Shown here in pieces: positions 49,352 to 57,108 of a stretch of DNA of 64,000 nt. The translations under genes and the position numbers were made by a program. Each line of letters opens with the position of its first letter. Position 1 is the first letter of the stretch. Below the pieces are notes generated by a model. The model had not been told where the DNA came from and ran no database searches. It worked only from the letters and a program-made list of their open reading frames with translations. The DNA is from Collinsella intestinalis DSM 13280. GTDB taxonomy: Bacteria > Actinomycetota > Coriobacteriia > Coriobacteriales > Coriobacteriaceae. The stretch spans positions 892,832 to 956,831 of the forward strand of contig NZ_GG692710.1 in the NCBI RefSeq assembly GCF_000156175.1, written 5' to 3'.

Positions 49352-49999
49352 TCATTCATCTAACTCCAGATCATTTGCCGCCATAAATTCTTTGACCCTA
49401 GCGTTTTCTTTTCTGGTAAGACCCGCCATCACTACCGACACGCGCTTCTTGTCTAGGTACGGCCATATCTGAAGAACGGCACGACGATCTTTCTCGCGCT
49501 TGCCCCTGCGCTGCGAATTAATCACCATCTTATGCACCGCATATGCCTCTGGCAGGGGCACACGCACCATATGCTCGAAACACGGAAGTTCAATCGAATT
49601 CCCAGAGAGAATATTCATGTGCCTAAGAGTCTGCGCCGTCACTCCCACATTGGTTTTAAGGGCAGGTTCAATTCCCGCACCAACTTTTCCAATGAGAAAT
49701 TCAACCTCGAGACCCGTTGTATCGAACAGCCTTGTCGTGCCGTTCAGAATGTCCGACTCGACTAAATAGCCTCGTTCTCGAGCCATCGTGCTTAAATTTG
49801 CCGCAGGGGTGGGCTTGCGTAGATTCCTAATCAAGAAGTCAACATCTAAGGTCCTGATATTGGGGGCAAAGCCTTCGATTAACCCGGACTCACGATAAAC
49901 GAACTCCGCCCAGGACCCCACTAGAATGACATGTCGCATGCATCCAGCATCTTCAATTAGATCAAGAATTCTGCAAAACGCCCCTTGCTGCTCATTCAT
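49352..49999 (-). CDS. Nucleotidyltransferase-fold protein (toxin-like partner)
   Basis: 215 residues. GSWAEFVYRE (28-37) followed by TLDVDFLI (D52, D54) gives the GS...DxD pattern of a minimal nucleotidyltransferase, as in AbiEii/MenT-type toxins. The remaining part is helical and basic (KMVINSQRRGKREKDRRAV). The start overlaps the upstream gene by eight bases, so the two are coupled. The pair is lower in GC than neighbours, suggesting acquisition. It could also be an antibiotic-type adenylyltransferase. Confidence 0.72.
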   Translation of the reverse strand: MNEQQGAFCRILDLIEDAGCMRHVILVGSWAEFVYRESGLIEGFAPNIRTLDVDFLIRNLRKPTPAANLSTMARERGYLVESDILNGTTRLFDTTGLEVEFLIGKVGAGIEPALKTNVGVTAQTLRHMNILSGNSIELPCFEHMVRVPLPEAYAVHKMVINSQRRGKREKDRRAVLQIWPYLDKKRVSVVMAGLTRKENARVKEFMAANDLELDE

Positions 50000-50303
50000 T
50001 TCGAAGACGCCTTCCCAATGCACGCTCGATTTGCCTCTGCGACGTGCGTTGCTCCTTTAAAGCCGCTTGCAGCTCTTTACGTCGAGCTATCTTTCCTCGA
50101 ACCTCTTCGACTGCAGAGATTTGGATGTAATCGGACCTCACCTTATCGCCTTCCCGATAATTGAGGTAGTAGTAATCGCGAGAACCGATCCTTCGAGTCC
50201 GGACACTACCCTTGGGCAGGGATGCGATCTCTTCCTCCATAAGACGTATCAAACGTGCAGAGCGCTCGTATTCTTCCTCGAGTATGTCTTCCAACACGGA
50301 CAT
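49992..50303 (-). CDS. Small DUF6788-like protein, candidate antitoxin
   Basis: 103 residues with a central LPKGSVRTRRIGSRDYYYL plus YREGDKVRSDYI pattern, seen in small proteins encoded next to nucleotidyltransferases, flanked by long charged helices. No enzyme motif. It is the first gene of the pair and its promoter carries a 12-base perfect inverted repeat, as expected for an autoregulating antitoxin. The start at 50303 follows GGGAGGGA. Confidence 0.68.
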   Translation of the reverse strand: MSVLEDILEEEYERSARLIRLMEEEIASLPKGSVRTRRIGSRDYYYLNYREGDKVRSDYIQISAVEEVRGKIARRKELQAALKEQRTSQRQIERALGRRLRNE

Positions 50304-50331
50304 GTGCTGTCCCTCCCTCGGCTTAATCAAA

Positions 50332-50375
50332 GTTTACCCTACATTTTGCATCAATATAAGTATTGTAGGGTAAAC
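50332..50375 (-). promoter_or_regulatory. Operator-promoter of the toxin-antitoxin-like pair
   Basis: GTTTACCCTACA (50332-50343) and its exact complement (50364-50375) flank an AT-rich 20 bases containing TTATATT, a likely -10 region on the minus strand. Only 28 bases separate it from the start of the first gene. Confidence 0.6.
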
Positions 50376-50523
50376 ACTTCAAACACGGGGACCGTGAAGT
50401 CCAGGGTGCTGCTGTAGGGCGAAAAGCATGAACGGACACACATGCGGCACGGCAGCGTCCCACTAGCACGCGCGAAAATTGCCTATGAGATTTCTCCATT
50501 TGACCGACCCGTAAAGAAGATTC

Positions 50524-50607
50524 CCATAGACAATTCCCAGCACACCATAGGCAATCGCCAGGACACCGTAGGCAATTTCCCCAGCGGCGTAGTCAATTCT
50601 CGCAAGG
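50524..50607. repeat. Degenerate 21-bp tandem repeat (four units)
   Basis: Units start at 50524, 50545, 50566 and 50587; the best conserved part is CCATAGGCAAT. A single inverted copy, ATTGCCTATG, lies at 50478-50487. One frame across it would encode a repeated YGVL-type peptide, but no credible gene start or family supports this. Confidence 0.65.
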
Positions 50608-50773
50608 CGCGGCCAAACCTCGAATTGATGCAACACGCCCTCCATCGCAAAGAGCGAGGGAGGGCGCTTCAACTTGAGGACACGCGGTCCACGCGGGCGG
50701 CAACTCCGCAATCAGGGCATTCAACGCCAGATGACGCTCGCCCTACTCTGCAATTTAGGGAAGTCAGCTCTCT

Positions 50774-52039
50774 TTAGTCTGCGAGTTTTTCGATCTGGTC
50801 GAGGGCACGGCCGAGCCTCTGCTTAACCTCGGCTTTGGCCTCCGCGTACTCCGCCTTGGCCTCCGCGGCGAGCTTGGCCTTACGCTCGGCTTCCGGATCG
50901 GGAACAACGAGCTCGGATCCATCGCGCTCGACCATCTTGAGGGCATGGTCGGAGCAGACCTCAGCGCACAGGCCGCACCCGATGCAATACGTCGGCTCGA
51001 TGGCGAGCTTGCCGCCGTTGAGCAGGTCGCAGGCGAAGGTCGGGCACGCCTCGACGCACGCGCCACACATCGTGCACCTGTCGTGGTCGAATTCGGGGAA
51101 CTGCACACGGACGTTCTCCGCAAGCTCAGGATGCTGCTGCAGCGTGGAGAGCATGAGCTGGCGCCCCTGCGTGAGGATGCGGCGACGCTTCTGCGTGGTC
51201 ACGCCGCAGGCGCTGTTCAACGTCTTCTCCAGCGCGCTCACGCGGCTCGAGTGCTCGCGGATGCGCTGCGTCACGCTGGCGACGGCAGCCGTGGCAGGCG
51301 TGAGCTTGGACACCGTGAGGCCCGTCTGGCGCACGATCTTGTCCATGAACTCCTTGCGCTCGTACTCACGGCGCTTGTTGCACTTGAGGTCGCGCGGCTC
51401 GACCTCAAGGCCCATACCGCGGCCGGCCCACTCCTCGGCCTCGCCGATGGCCTCGCCGAGCATCTCCTCACCGCAGGCGTTGCGGCAGTTGGCGCAGATA
51501 TCCAGCGGCAAATAGACGCTCACGTTGGGGAAGTCGGTCAGGATGGAGAACCAGGTCTCGCGCGTCACGTCGCCGACGCAGGCCACGAGCACCTCGTTCT
51601 CACGTGGGATGCGCTTGAGGGCGCGCGTGCAGGTGACATACGCGGTCTCATGCGCGGTGGCGGCGCGGGCAACGGCGTCGTAGACCTTCTTGGGCTGCAG
51701 ACGAGGGCTCACGAACGCCTCGGTGGGGCAAGCGGCGACGCACAGGCCGCACTTGCGGCAGCTGTCCAGAACGTCGATCGCGCCGTCCTCGATCTCGATC
51801 GCGTTCACCGGGCATACGTCCATGCACGCATGGCAGCTGCTCTTCTCGGATTTGCAGGCCAGGCACGGAATGCAGTTGACGCGCGGACGCTCCTTGTAAT
51901 CGGCGGGATTCCAATGCGGCTTGCTCTCGTCCACGGTGCCCAGCAGCGCGTCCGTGATGCCCCCAAAGGGGTTCTTGAGGGCGTCGACGCCCTTGCTGAT
52001 CTCGATGATGTCGTCGAACATATCGTGCTGCTCGGCCAT
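50774..52039 (-). CDS. Multi-cluster 4Fe-4S protein of unknown function
   Basis: 421-residue soluble protein with four ferredoxin-type cysteine sets. N-terminal pair: CLACKSEKSSCHACMDVCP and CRKCGLCVAACP. C-terminal pair: CTMCGACVEACP and CIGCGLCAEVC. Between them are ICANCRNAC, a lone cysteine cluster, and a helical basic region. The tail is an Ala/Glu/Lys coiled coil. It may shuttle electrons for a partner encoded elsewhere; it has no membrane anchor. AAGGGAG precedes the start at 52039. Confidence 0.85.
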   Translation of the reverse strand: MAEQHDMFDDIIEISKGVDALKNPFGGITDALLGTVDESKPHWNPADYKERPRVNCIPCLACKSEKSSCHACMDVCPVNAIEIEDGAIDVLDSCRKCGLCVAACPTEAFVSPRLQPKKVYDAVARAATAHETAYVTCTRALKRIPRENEVLVACVGDVTRETWFSILTDFPNVSVYLPLDICANCRNACGEEMLGEAIGEAEEWAGRGMGLEVEPRDLKCNKRREYERKEFMDKIVRQTGLTVSKLTPATAAVASVTQRIREHSSRVSALEKTLNSACGVTTQKRRRILTQGRQLMLSTLQQHPELAENVRVQFPEFDHDRCTMCGACVEACPTFACDLLNGGKLAIEPTYCIGCGLCAEVCSDHALKMVERDGSELVVPDPEAERKAKLAAEAKAEYAEAKAEVKQRLGRALDQIEKLAD

Positions 52040-52081
52040 GCGAACTCCCTTATCGCGCCCAGGCAAGCGCGCAGATGCGAA

Positions 52082-52101
52082 GCGCCCGCGATGGCGGGCG
52101 C
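52082..52101 (-). terminator. Hairpin in the leader of the Fe-S protein gene
   Basis: GCGCCCGC and complement with loop GATG, between the TACAAT box and the start codon, without a T-run. Could be a weak terminator of the DUF308 gene or a leader structure. Confidence 0.4.
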
Positions 52102-52121
52102 GTATGAACCGTTAGCTGACT

Positions 52122-52127
52122 ATTGTA
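52122..52127 (-). promoter_or_regulatory. Candidate -10 box of the Fe-S protein gene
   Basis: TACAAT on the minus strand, 83 bases before the start. No -35 assigned. Confidence 0.35.
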
Positions 52128-52184
52128 CCGATGCCACGGCGGCCATGTGTGAAGACCGGGCGATGCCGTGCCGCCGCCGCGCCG

Positions 52185-52733
52185 CTACGCGCTCGGCTGC
52201 TCCTCGTGGTTGGCAACGTGGAACGGATAAACCACGAGCTCCAGACCGAGCAGCAGGACATGATGGCCCAAGTTGGCAATGGGCGCGAGCAGCAGCATGG
52301 TGCCGAGCACCAGCTCGAAAATTCCGGAGGCGAGCGGAGCGATCCACTTGTAGCCGGCAGCGTACGCCTTCAGGGACTCGTCGATCTCCGCCGCGGCGTT
52401 CTCCAGACCCAGCAGGCCCCACATGACGGCGATGACGTTGAGCGACTCATGCGTGTTGAGCAACGTGACGATACCGAGCACGATCATGACCACGTCCGTA
52501 CCCACGGTGATCTTGCCGGGATTCGAGTTGCGCTCCAAGATGTCCGTCACGATATCCGCCGTGCCGACGAACAGCATGACGCCGCCGAGGAGGTGCGGAA
52601 GGTGCTCGGCCACGGGCTCGGGCATGACAAGGCACGCCGCGCCGAGGATGGGCAAAAGCAATGTGGCCACAAAGGCGACTTTGCCCGGGATTTTCTGACC
52701 CTTGGGATTGCGGTCGATTTCGATCTGCGACAT
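52185..52733 (-). CDS. DUF308 (HdeD-like) membrane protein
   Basis: 182 residues with six hydrophobic helices arranged in pairs, as in HdeD/DUF308 proteins. GGVMLFVGTADIVTDILE and a second-half repeat with GLLGLENAAAEIDE mark the internal duplication. Members are linked to acid or general stress; the role here is unknown. The start at 52733 is spaced nine bases from AAAGG. Confidence 0.75.
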   Translation of the reverse strand: MSQIEIDRNPKGQKIPGKVAFVATLLLPILGAACLVMPEPVAEHLPHLLGGVMLFVGTADIVTDILERNSNPGKITVGTDVVMIVLGIVTLLNTHESLNVIAVMWGLLGLENAAAEIDESLKAYAAGYKWIAPLASGIFELVLGTMLLLAPIANLGHHVLLLGLELVVYPFHVANHEEQPSA

Positions 52734-52751
52734 GCATGGAGCCTTTCGTGC

Positions 52752-52782
52752 AAAAATGCCCGCCTCGTCGTGAGGCGGGCAT
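52752..52782 (-). terminator. Terminator after the aconitase-family gene
   Basis: ATGCCCGCCTC and complement (52756-52782) with a five-base loop, followed by TTTTTG on the minus strand. Confidence 0.9.
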
Positions 52783-52832
52783 GCCCTGTTCACGTGGCGT
52801 TTATACCCACGACAAGCAACTCCAAGCAGGTG

Positions 52833-55142
52833 TCAGTTATTCTTCGCGCGGTCGCGATTGTAATTTATGAGGCAACCGGCCTTCACGATGGCGCGCTCCT
52901 CGGGCGTCATATCGGCGACGAACAGCTCAATCTGCTCGACCTCGCCATTTGCACGCACGACCCACGCGGGAATCGCGTCCATCGCGCCCTCGAGCGCGGA
53001 GCGAATGCCCGGCACGTACACGTAATCCCCCACCTCGAACATGGGCTCGCCCTTCATCTGGAAGGGGACCATGCCCCAGTTCATCACGTTGGAGCGATAG
53101 CGCTTGGTGGCGTACTCGCGCGTGATGTTGGCCAGGCCGCCCAGCACGCGCTGGCAGCTGGCGGCCTGCTCGCGCGCGGATCCGTCACCCGGCTTGACCG
53201 CATAGATGGTCGACCCGATCTCCACGGACGCCGGGTCGTCCGCACCGGGCGCGCCGGCGGCGACGAGGCCATCGAACACGCCGGCAACCTCGGCAGGCAC
53301 AGCGCCCTCGAGGCGCTGCGCCTCAAGCTCAGCCACGGCCTTGGCGCGACCCACGTATTCCGGGTCGCGGCGGCTCAGCGTGAACTCGGCGAGGCCCAGC
53401 GGGTTGGAACGATACGAACTCGTCTCGCCCGAGGGAATCAGCTCGTCGGTGGTGGTCACGTCGTCCATGATCTTGGAGGCGACACGCAGCAAGATATTCT
53501 CGGCAAGCGGCTCCATGTCCGGCCAGTCCTTGATATTGGGGCCGTACACCAGGACGCGCCCGCCCTCGGCGGCGCCGAACCCCTGGTACACGCGGTGCTC
53601 GTACGCGCTTGCGTCGAAATGGTACGACATGCGCTCATCCCAGACATCCTCGGGCAGATCGGTCGCGGCGGTTAGCACGCCGCCCGCGGCTGCAGTCGCG
53701 GCGATAGAGCGTGCGTCCATGAGCGCCACACCCGTGAGCTGGCCATTTCCGGGCTTTGAGCCCTCGCGGTTGGGGAAATTTCGGGTGGTGTGACGGATCG
53801 ACAGGCCGTTGTTGGCCGGCGTGTCGCCCGCGCCGAAGCACGGACCGCAGAACGCCGTGCGCACGATCGCGCCGGCCTGCATGAGGTCGAATGCGGCGCC
53901 ATTGCTCGCCATCTCCAGGAACACGGGCTGGGAGCTGGGGTACACCGAGAGCGCGAACTCACCATTGCCGCAGGTCTTGCCCTTGAGCACGCGAGCGGCC
54001 TGCATCACATTGGTGAAATTGCCGCCCGAGCAACCCGCGATGACGCCCTGCTGCACCTGTAGGCGACCGTCCGGACGGATCTTGTCCAGCAAGGACAGCG
54101 ACGCGCGACCTCCGCCCACCTCGGCGGCGCGGAGCTCGACCTCGTGCAGGATATCCTCGAGGTTGGCGTTGAGCTCCTCGATGGCGTAGGCGTTCGAGGG
54201 GTGGAACGGCAACGCGATCATGGGGCGCACCGCGGAAAGGTCGACGCGCACGCACCCATCGTAGTAGGCGACGGAAGCGGGATTGAGCTCGCGGTAGTCC
54301 GCCTCGCGTCCGTGCTCGGCAAGATAGGAGCGCGTATCCTCGTCCGTGCGCCAAATGGAGGTGAGGCACGTCGTCTCGGTGGTCATGACATCCACGCCGT
54401 TGCGGTAATCGGTCGGCATGCTCGCCACGCCGGGGCCGACGAACTCCATGACCGCGTTCTTCACATAGCCGCAATCGAACACCGCGCGGACGATTGCCAG
54501 AGCGATGTCCTGCGGGCCCACGCCGGGCGCGGGAGCACCCTCGAGATACACTGCCACCACGCGGGGATAGGCCACATCGTAGGTGTCGCGCAGCAGCTGC
54601 TTGACCAGCTCGCCGCCGCCCTCGCCGATGGCCATCGTGCCCAGGGCGCCATAGCGGGTGTGGGAATCGGTGCCGAGGATCATTTTGCCGCAGCCGGCTT
54701 GCATCTCGCGCATGTACTGGTGAATGACGGCGATATGTGGCGGGACAAAGATGCCGCCGTACTTCTTTGCGGCGGACAGGCCAAAGACATGATCGTCCTC
54801 GTTGATGGTACCGCCCACGGCGCACAGGGTGTTGTGGCAGTTGGTGAGCACGTAGGGTACGGGGAACTCGGTCATTCCCGAGGCCTTGGCCGTTTGGATC
54901 ACGCCCACATAAGTGATGTCATGGCTGGCGAGTGCATCGAAACGCAGGCGCAGGCGACCCATGTCGCCGCTCGTGTTGTGCTCGGCAAGGATCCCATAGG
55001 CGATGGTCCCCTCGCGGGCGGCATCCGGGTTGGGGAGCTGGGGGGCGTCTTGCATGGCCCCGGACACGCTCTCTTCGGAGATGATCGTCTTCCCATCCAC
55101 GAGATAAACGCCACCGTTATACAGCTTCACCGGCTCTGCCAT
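52833..55142 (-). CDS. Aconitase-superfamily hydratase
   Basis: 769 residues. It has the aconitase landmarks [35 protein letters not shown] and [17 protein letters not shown]; the three cysteines in the last two would hold a 4Fe-4S cluster. Overall it resembles the YbhJ-type hydratase group more than AcnA or LeuC. No other citrate-cycle genes are near, so the substrate is uncertain. The start at 55142 follows GGAG. Confidence 0.85.
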   Translation of the reverse strand: MAEPVKLYNGGVYLVDGKTIISEESVSGAMQDAPQLPNPDAAREGTIAYGILAEHNTSGDMGRLRLRFDALASHDITYVGVIQTAKASGMTEFPVPYVLTNCHNTLCAVGGTINEDDHVFGLSAAKKYGGIFVPPHIAVIHQYMREMQAGCGKMILGTDSHTRYGALGTMAIGEGGGELVKQLLRDTYDVAYPRVVAVYLEGAPAPGVGPQDIALAIVRAVFDCGYVKNAVMEFVGPGVASMPTDYRNGVDVMTTETTCLTSIWRTDEDTRSYLAEHGREADYRELNPASVAYYDGCVRVDLSAVRPMIALPFHPSNAYAIEELNANLEDILHEVELRAAEVGGGRASLSLLDKIRPDGRLQVQQGVIAGCSGGNFTNVMQAARVLKGKTCGNGEFALSVYPSSQPVFLEMASNGAAFDLMQAGAIVRTAFCGPCFGAGDTPANNGLSIRHTTRNFPNREGSKPGNGQLTGVALMDARSIAATAAAGGVLTAATDLPEDVWDERMSYHFDASAYEHRVYQGFGAAEGGRVLVYGPNIKDWPDMEPLAENILLRVASKIMDDVTTTDELIPSGETSSYRSNPLGLAEFTLSRRDPEYVGRAKAVAELEAQRLEGAVPAEVAGVFDGLVAAGAPGADDPASVEIGSTIYAVKPGDGSAREQAASCQRVLGGLANITREYATKRYRSNVMNWGMVPFQMKGEPMFEVGDYVYVPGIRSALEGAMDAIPAWVVRANGEVEQIELFVADMTPEERAIVKAGCLINYNRDRAKNN

Positions 55143-55213
55143 GCGCGCACTCCATCCTGACCATACGGCCCCACGTCCGCGGCCGATGGCGCGCGGGTAC
55201 TTTAGCTTGTTGC

Positions 55214-55219
55214 AGTATA
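55214..55219 (-). promoter_or_regulatory. -10 box of the aconitase-family gene
   Basis: TATACT within GGTATACTGC on the minus strand, about 72 bases before the start. Confidence 0.5.
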
Positions 55220-55301
55220 CCCGAGCACGCGGACAACTCCGGTGCACGGTGACGGACGCCACGAGAACTCAATCGGCATCCAAGTGCCCGAAATGCGAGA
55301 G

Positions 55302-55334
55302 GGGTGCGGCGGCTACGGAAAGGCCGCCGCACCC
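55302..55334 (-). terminator. Hairpin after the SotB-like exporter gene
   Basis: Twelve-base perfect stem GGGTGCGGCGGC and complement with a nine-base loop, three bases past the MFS stop; T-run is weak (CTCTCGCATTT). Confidence 0.6.
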
Positions 55335-55337
55335 GAC

Positions 55338-56555
55338 CTACCGCATGAGCCTGAACAGAACCCCCACCGTGACCAGCAAGCAAACGGCGCCCACCGCACC
55401 GCCCACGACGCCGAGCAATTCGACCGACAGGCTCGTCACCACGAACCCGCCCACCGCGGAACCGGCCCCGATACCGAAGTTGAACAGCCCGGAAAAGATG
55501 GACATGGCCACGGCGGACTCGTCCGCCTCGACCGCGCGGATGACCTCCGATTGGAAGGCCACGTTGAACGCCGTGGCGCAGCAGCCCCACAAGACGAAAA
55601 CCGCGCTCGTGGCGGCGAAGCTCGCCGCGCATGCGCGCAACGCGAACAACGCCAGGACCATGCCAGCGACGGAGCACGCGATAAACGCCTTGCGACGACC
55701 ATCGTACACGCGGGAGAACAGGATACTTCCCATCAAACCGGCGCAGCCGAAAACCGTGAGCGCCGCGGTGATGGCGGTGGGCTCCATCCCACCCACGTGC
55801 GCCAGGAACGGCTCGATGTAGCTATAGCCCGTGTAGTAGGCCGTGGCGAACAAGACCGTCACCGCATACATGGCCGCAAGGCGGCGATTTCGCATGAGCG
55901 CCGGCAACTTGCCGAGGGTGAAGGGCTCGCCCGCCGGTATCTTAGGCAAGATGAAGGCAAGGTAGACGGCCACGAACGCAGAAACCGCCCCAACGACGCC
56001 GAACGCCATGCGCCATCCCAGGGCGAGGCCGATCGCGCGCCCCAGCGGCATTCCGAAGATCATGGCGATGGACGTTCCCGTCGCGATCATGCCGAGCGCA
56101 ACCGACGCATGCCTCGTGCTCACCAGGCGCGTCGCCATAACCGAGGCGATGGACCAGAAAATCGCGTGGGCGCAGGCGACCACGATGCGCGCGACCACCA
56201 GAATCGCGAACGTGGGGGCGCCGGCCGAGAGGGCCTGACCCACCGCAAACACCGCGAGAACGCCCAGGAGCAGGCGCTTGAACTCGATGCGCGACGCCGC
56301 GATCATGAGCGGCAGGGAGAGCAGCATCACCGCCCACGCGTACACCGTGATCATGACACCGGCGGCGGCCTCGGTGATGCCGAAGCCCGAAGCGATATCG
56401 GTCAAGAGGCCGATGGGCATGAACTCCGAGGTATTGAGCATGAACGCAGAGAGCGTCAGGCCCGCAAGCGCCATCCACTGTCGAGATGTCATGCCGGCCT
56501 CTTCGCCCATTCGCCCGGTGTCGCTCGCTCCGATTCCCCCGCTCACGCGCCCCAT
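55338..56555 (-). CDS. MFS exporter, SotB/AraJ-like
   Basis: 405 residues with 12 helices. LTLSAFMLNTSEFMPIGLL and GVMITVYAWAVMLLSLPLM in helices 1-2 match the DHA1 sugar/drug efflux group (SotB, AraJ, YdhP). Loop 2-3 motif is degenerate. Likely exports sugars or small drugs. The ATG at 56555 is preferred because AAGGGG is nine bases away; the ATG at 56561 is only three bases away. A terminator hairpin separates it from the upstream small gene. Confidence 0.85.
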   Translation of the reverse strand: MGRVSGGIGASDTGRMGEEAGMTSRQWMALAGLTLSAFMLNTSEFMPIGLLTDIASGFGITEAAAGVMITVYAWAVMLLSLPLMIAASRIEFKRLLLGVLAVFAVGQALSAGAPTFAILVVARIVVACAHAIFWSIASVMATRLVSTRHASVALGMIATGTSIAMIFGMPLGRAIGLALGWRMAFGVVGAVSAFVAVYLAFILPKIPAGEPFTLGKLPALMRNRRLAAMYAVTVLFATAYYTGYSYIEPFLAHVGGMEPTAITAALTVFGCAGLMGSILFSRVYDGRRKAFIACSVAGMVLALFALRACAASFAATSAVFVLWGCCATAFNVAFQSEVIRAVEADESAVAMSIFSGLFNFGIGAGSAVGGFVVTSLSVELLGVVGGAVGAVCLLVTVGVLFRLMR

Positions 56556-56583
56556 ATTCATACGCCCCTTCGCATCGATCCTC

Positions 56584-56616
56584 AAAAGCGGCTGGCCCCG
56601 CACGACACGGGGCCAG
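56584..56616 (-). terminator. Terminator between the 56-residue protein gene and the exporter
   Basis: CTGGCCCCG (56592-56600) pairs with 56608-56616, followed by CCGCTTTTGAG on the minus strand. Confidence 0.6.
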
Positions 56617-56702
56617 CTGAACAGCCGATAGATTATAGGGGACCGACCGTTGATCCGCGGACTTGAGGACGCGCTCAATACAGCCGGCGGCGGGCGGCGC
56701 GA

Positions 56703-56873
56703 TTAGCGCGCTGCTTTTCCGAGCAGGTACATCATGCCGAAGAACAGGGCGGCGGAAGCCGCCAGGCAGCCGACCATCCCAAAGGCCCTGTCGAATAGGC
56801 CCTTCACACCGCGGTGGCGCGCCTCGTCATCGAGAGCATAGGGGTTGTACTCGTACGGATTGCGGGTATTCAT
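56703..56873 (-). CDS. 56-residue single-pass membrane protein
   Basis: A small protein with a charged N-terminal half (NPYEYNPYALDDEARHRGVK) and one C-terminal helix (GMVGCLAASAALFFGMMYLL). A strong AAGGAGG site seven bases before the ATG supports translation. No family recognised. It is 235 bases from, and divergent to, the TerB-type gene. Confidence 0.65.
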   Translation of the reverse strand: MNTRNPYEYNPYALDDEARHRGVKGLFDRAFGMVGCLAASAALFFGMMYLLGKAAR

Positions 56874-57045
56874 CGATTGCCTCCTTATCGGCCTGCGGAC
56901 GGGCGGCCCTTTTGTTCTTGACTGCATCATCCGCCACCTGCGAAAACAGCACCATCGATTTGGCTTACGCACGCCTTGCGCTTTTGTAAGAGAGCTTGGG
57001 AAACGCTGAAGAGGGGCCTGAGGCGCCATCCCTTCCCTTAAAATA

Positions 57046-57074
57046 CGAACATCTGTTTGGTTCTGTGGTATACT
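57046..57074 (+). promoter_or_regulatory. Promoter of the TerB/BrxD-like operon with a LexA-like box
   Basis: TGGTATACT gives an extended -10 (TATACT at 57069-57074). CGAACATCTGTTTG (57046-57059) matches the Gram-positive SOS box CGAAC-N4-GTTYG and covers the -35 position. There is no other good -35. Repression by LexA is therefore plausible. Confidence 0.55.
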
Positions 57075-57108
57075 GGAGAGTACATCCGATATGCCGGGGA
57101 GGTGAGCC

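Larger units (their letters stand above)
50304..50773. other. Intergenic region with operator and tandem repeat
   Basis: No convincing gene. It holds the operator above and the 21-bp tandem repeat at 50524-50607. Confidence 0.5.

Noticed and set aside
50463..50711. Possible 82-residue protein with repeated YGVL segments
   Set aside because: The repeats come from the 21-bp tandem DNA repeat; there is no good start signal or family.
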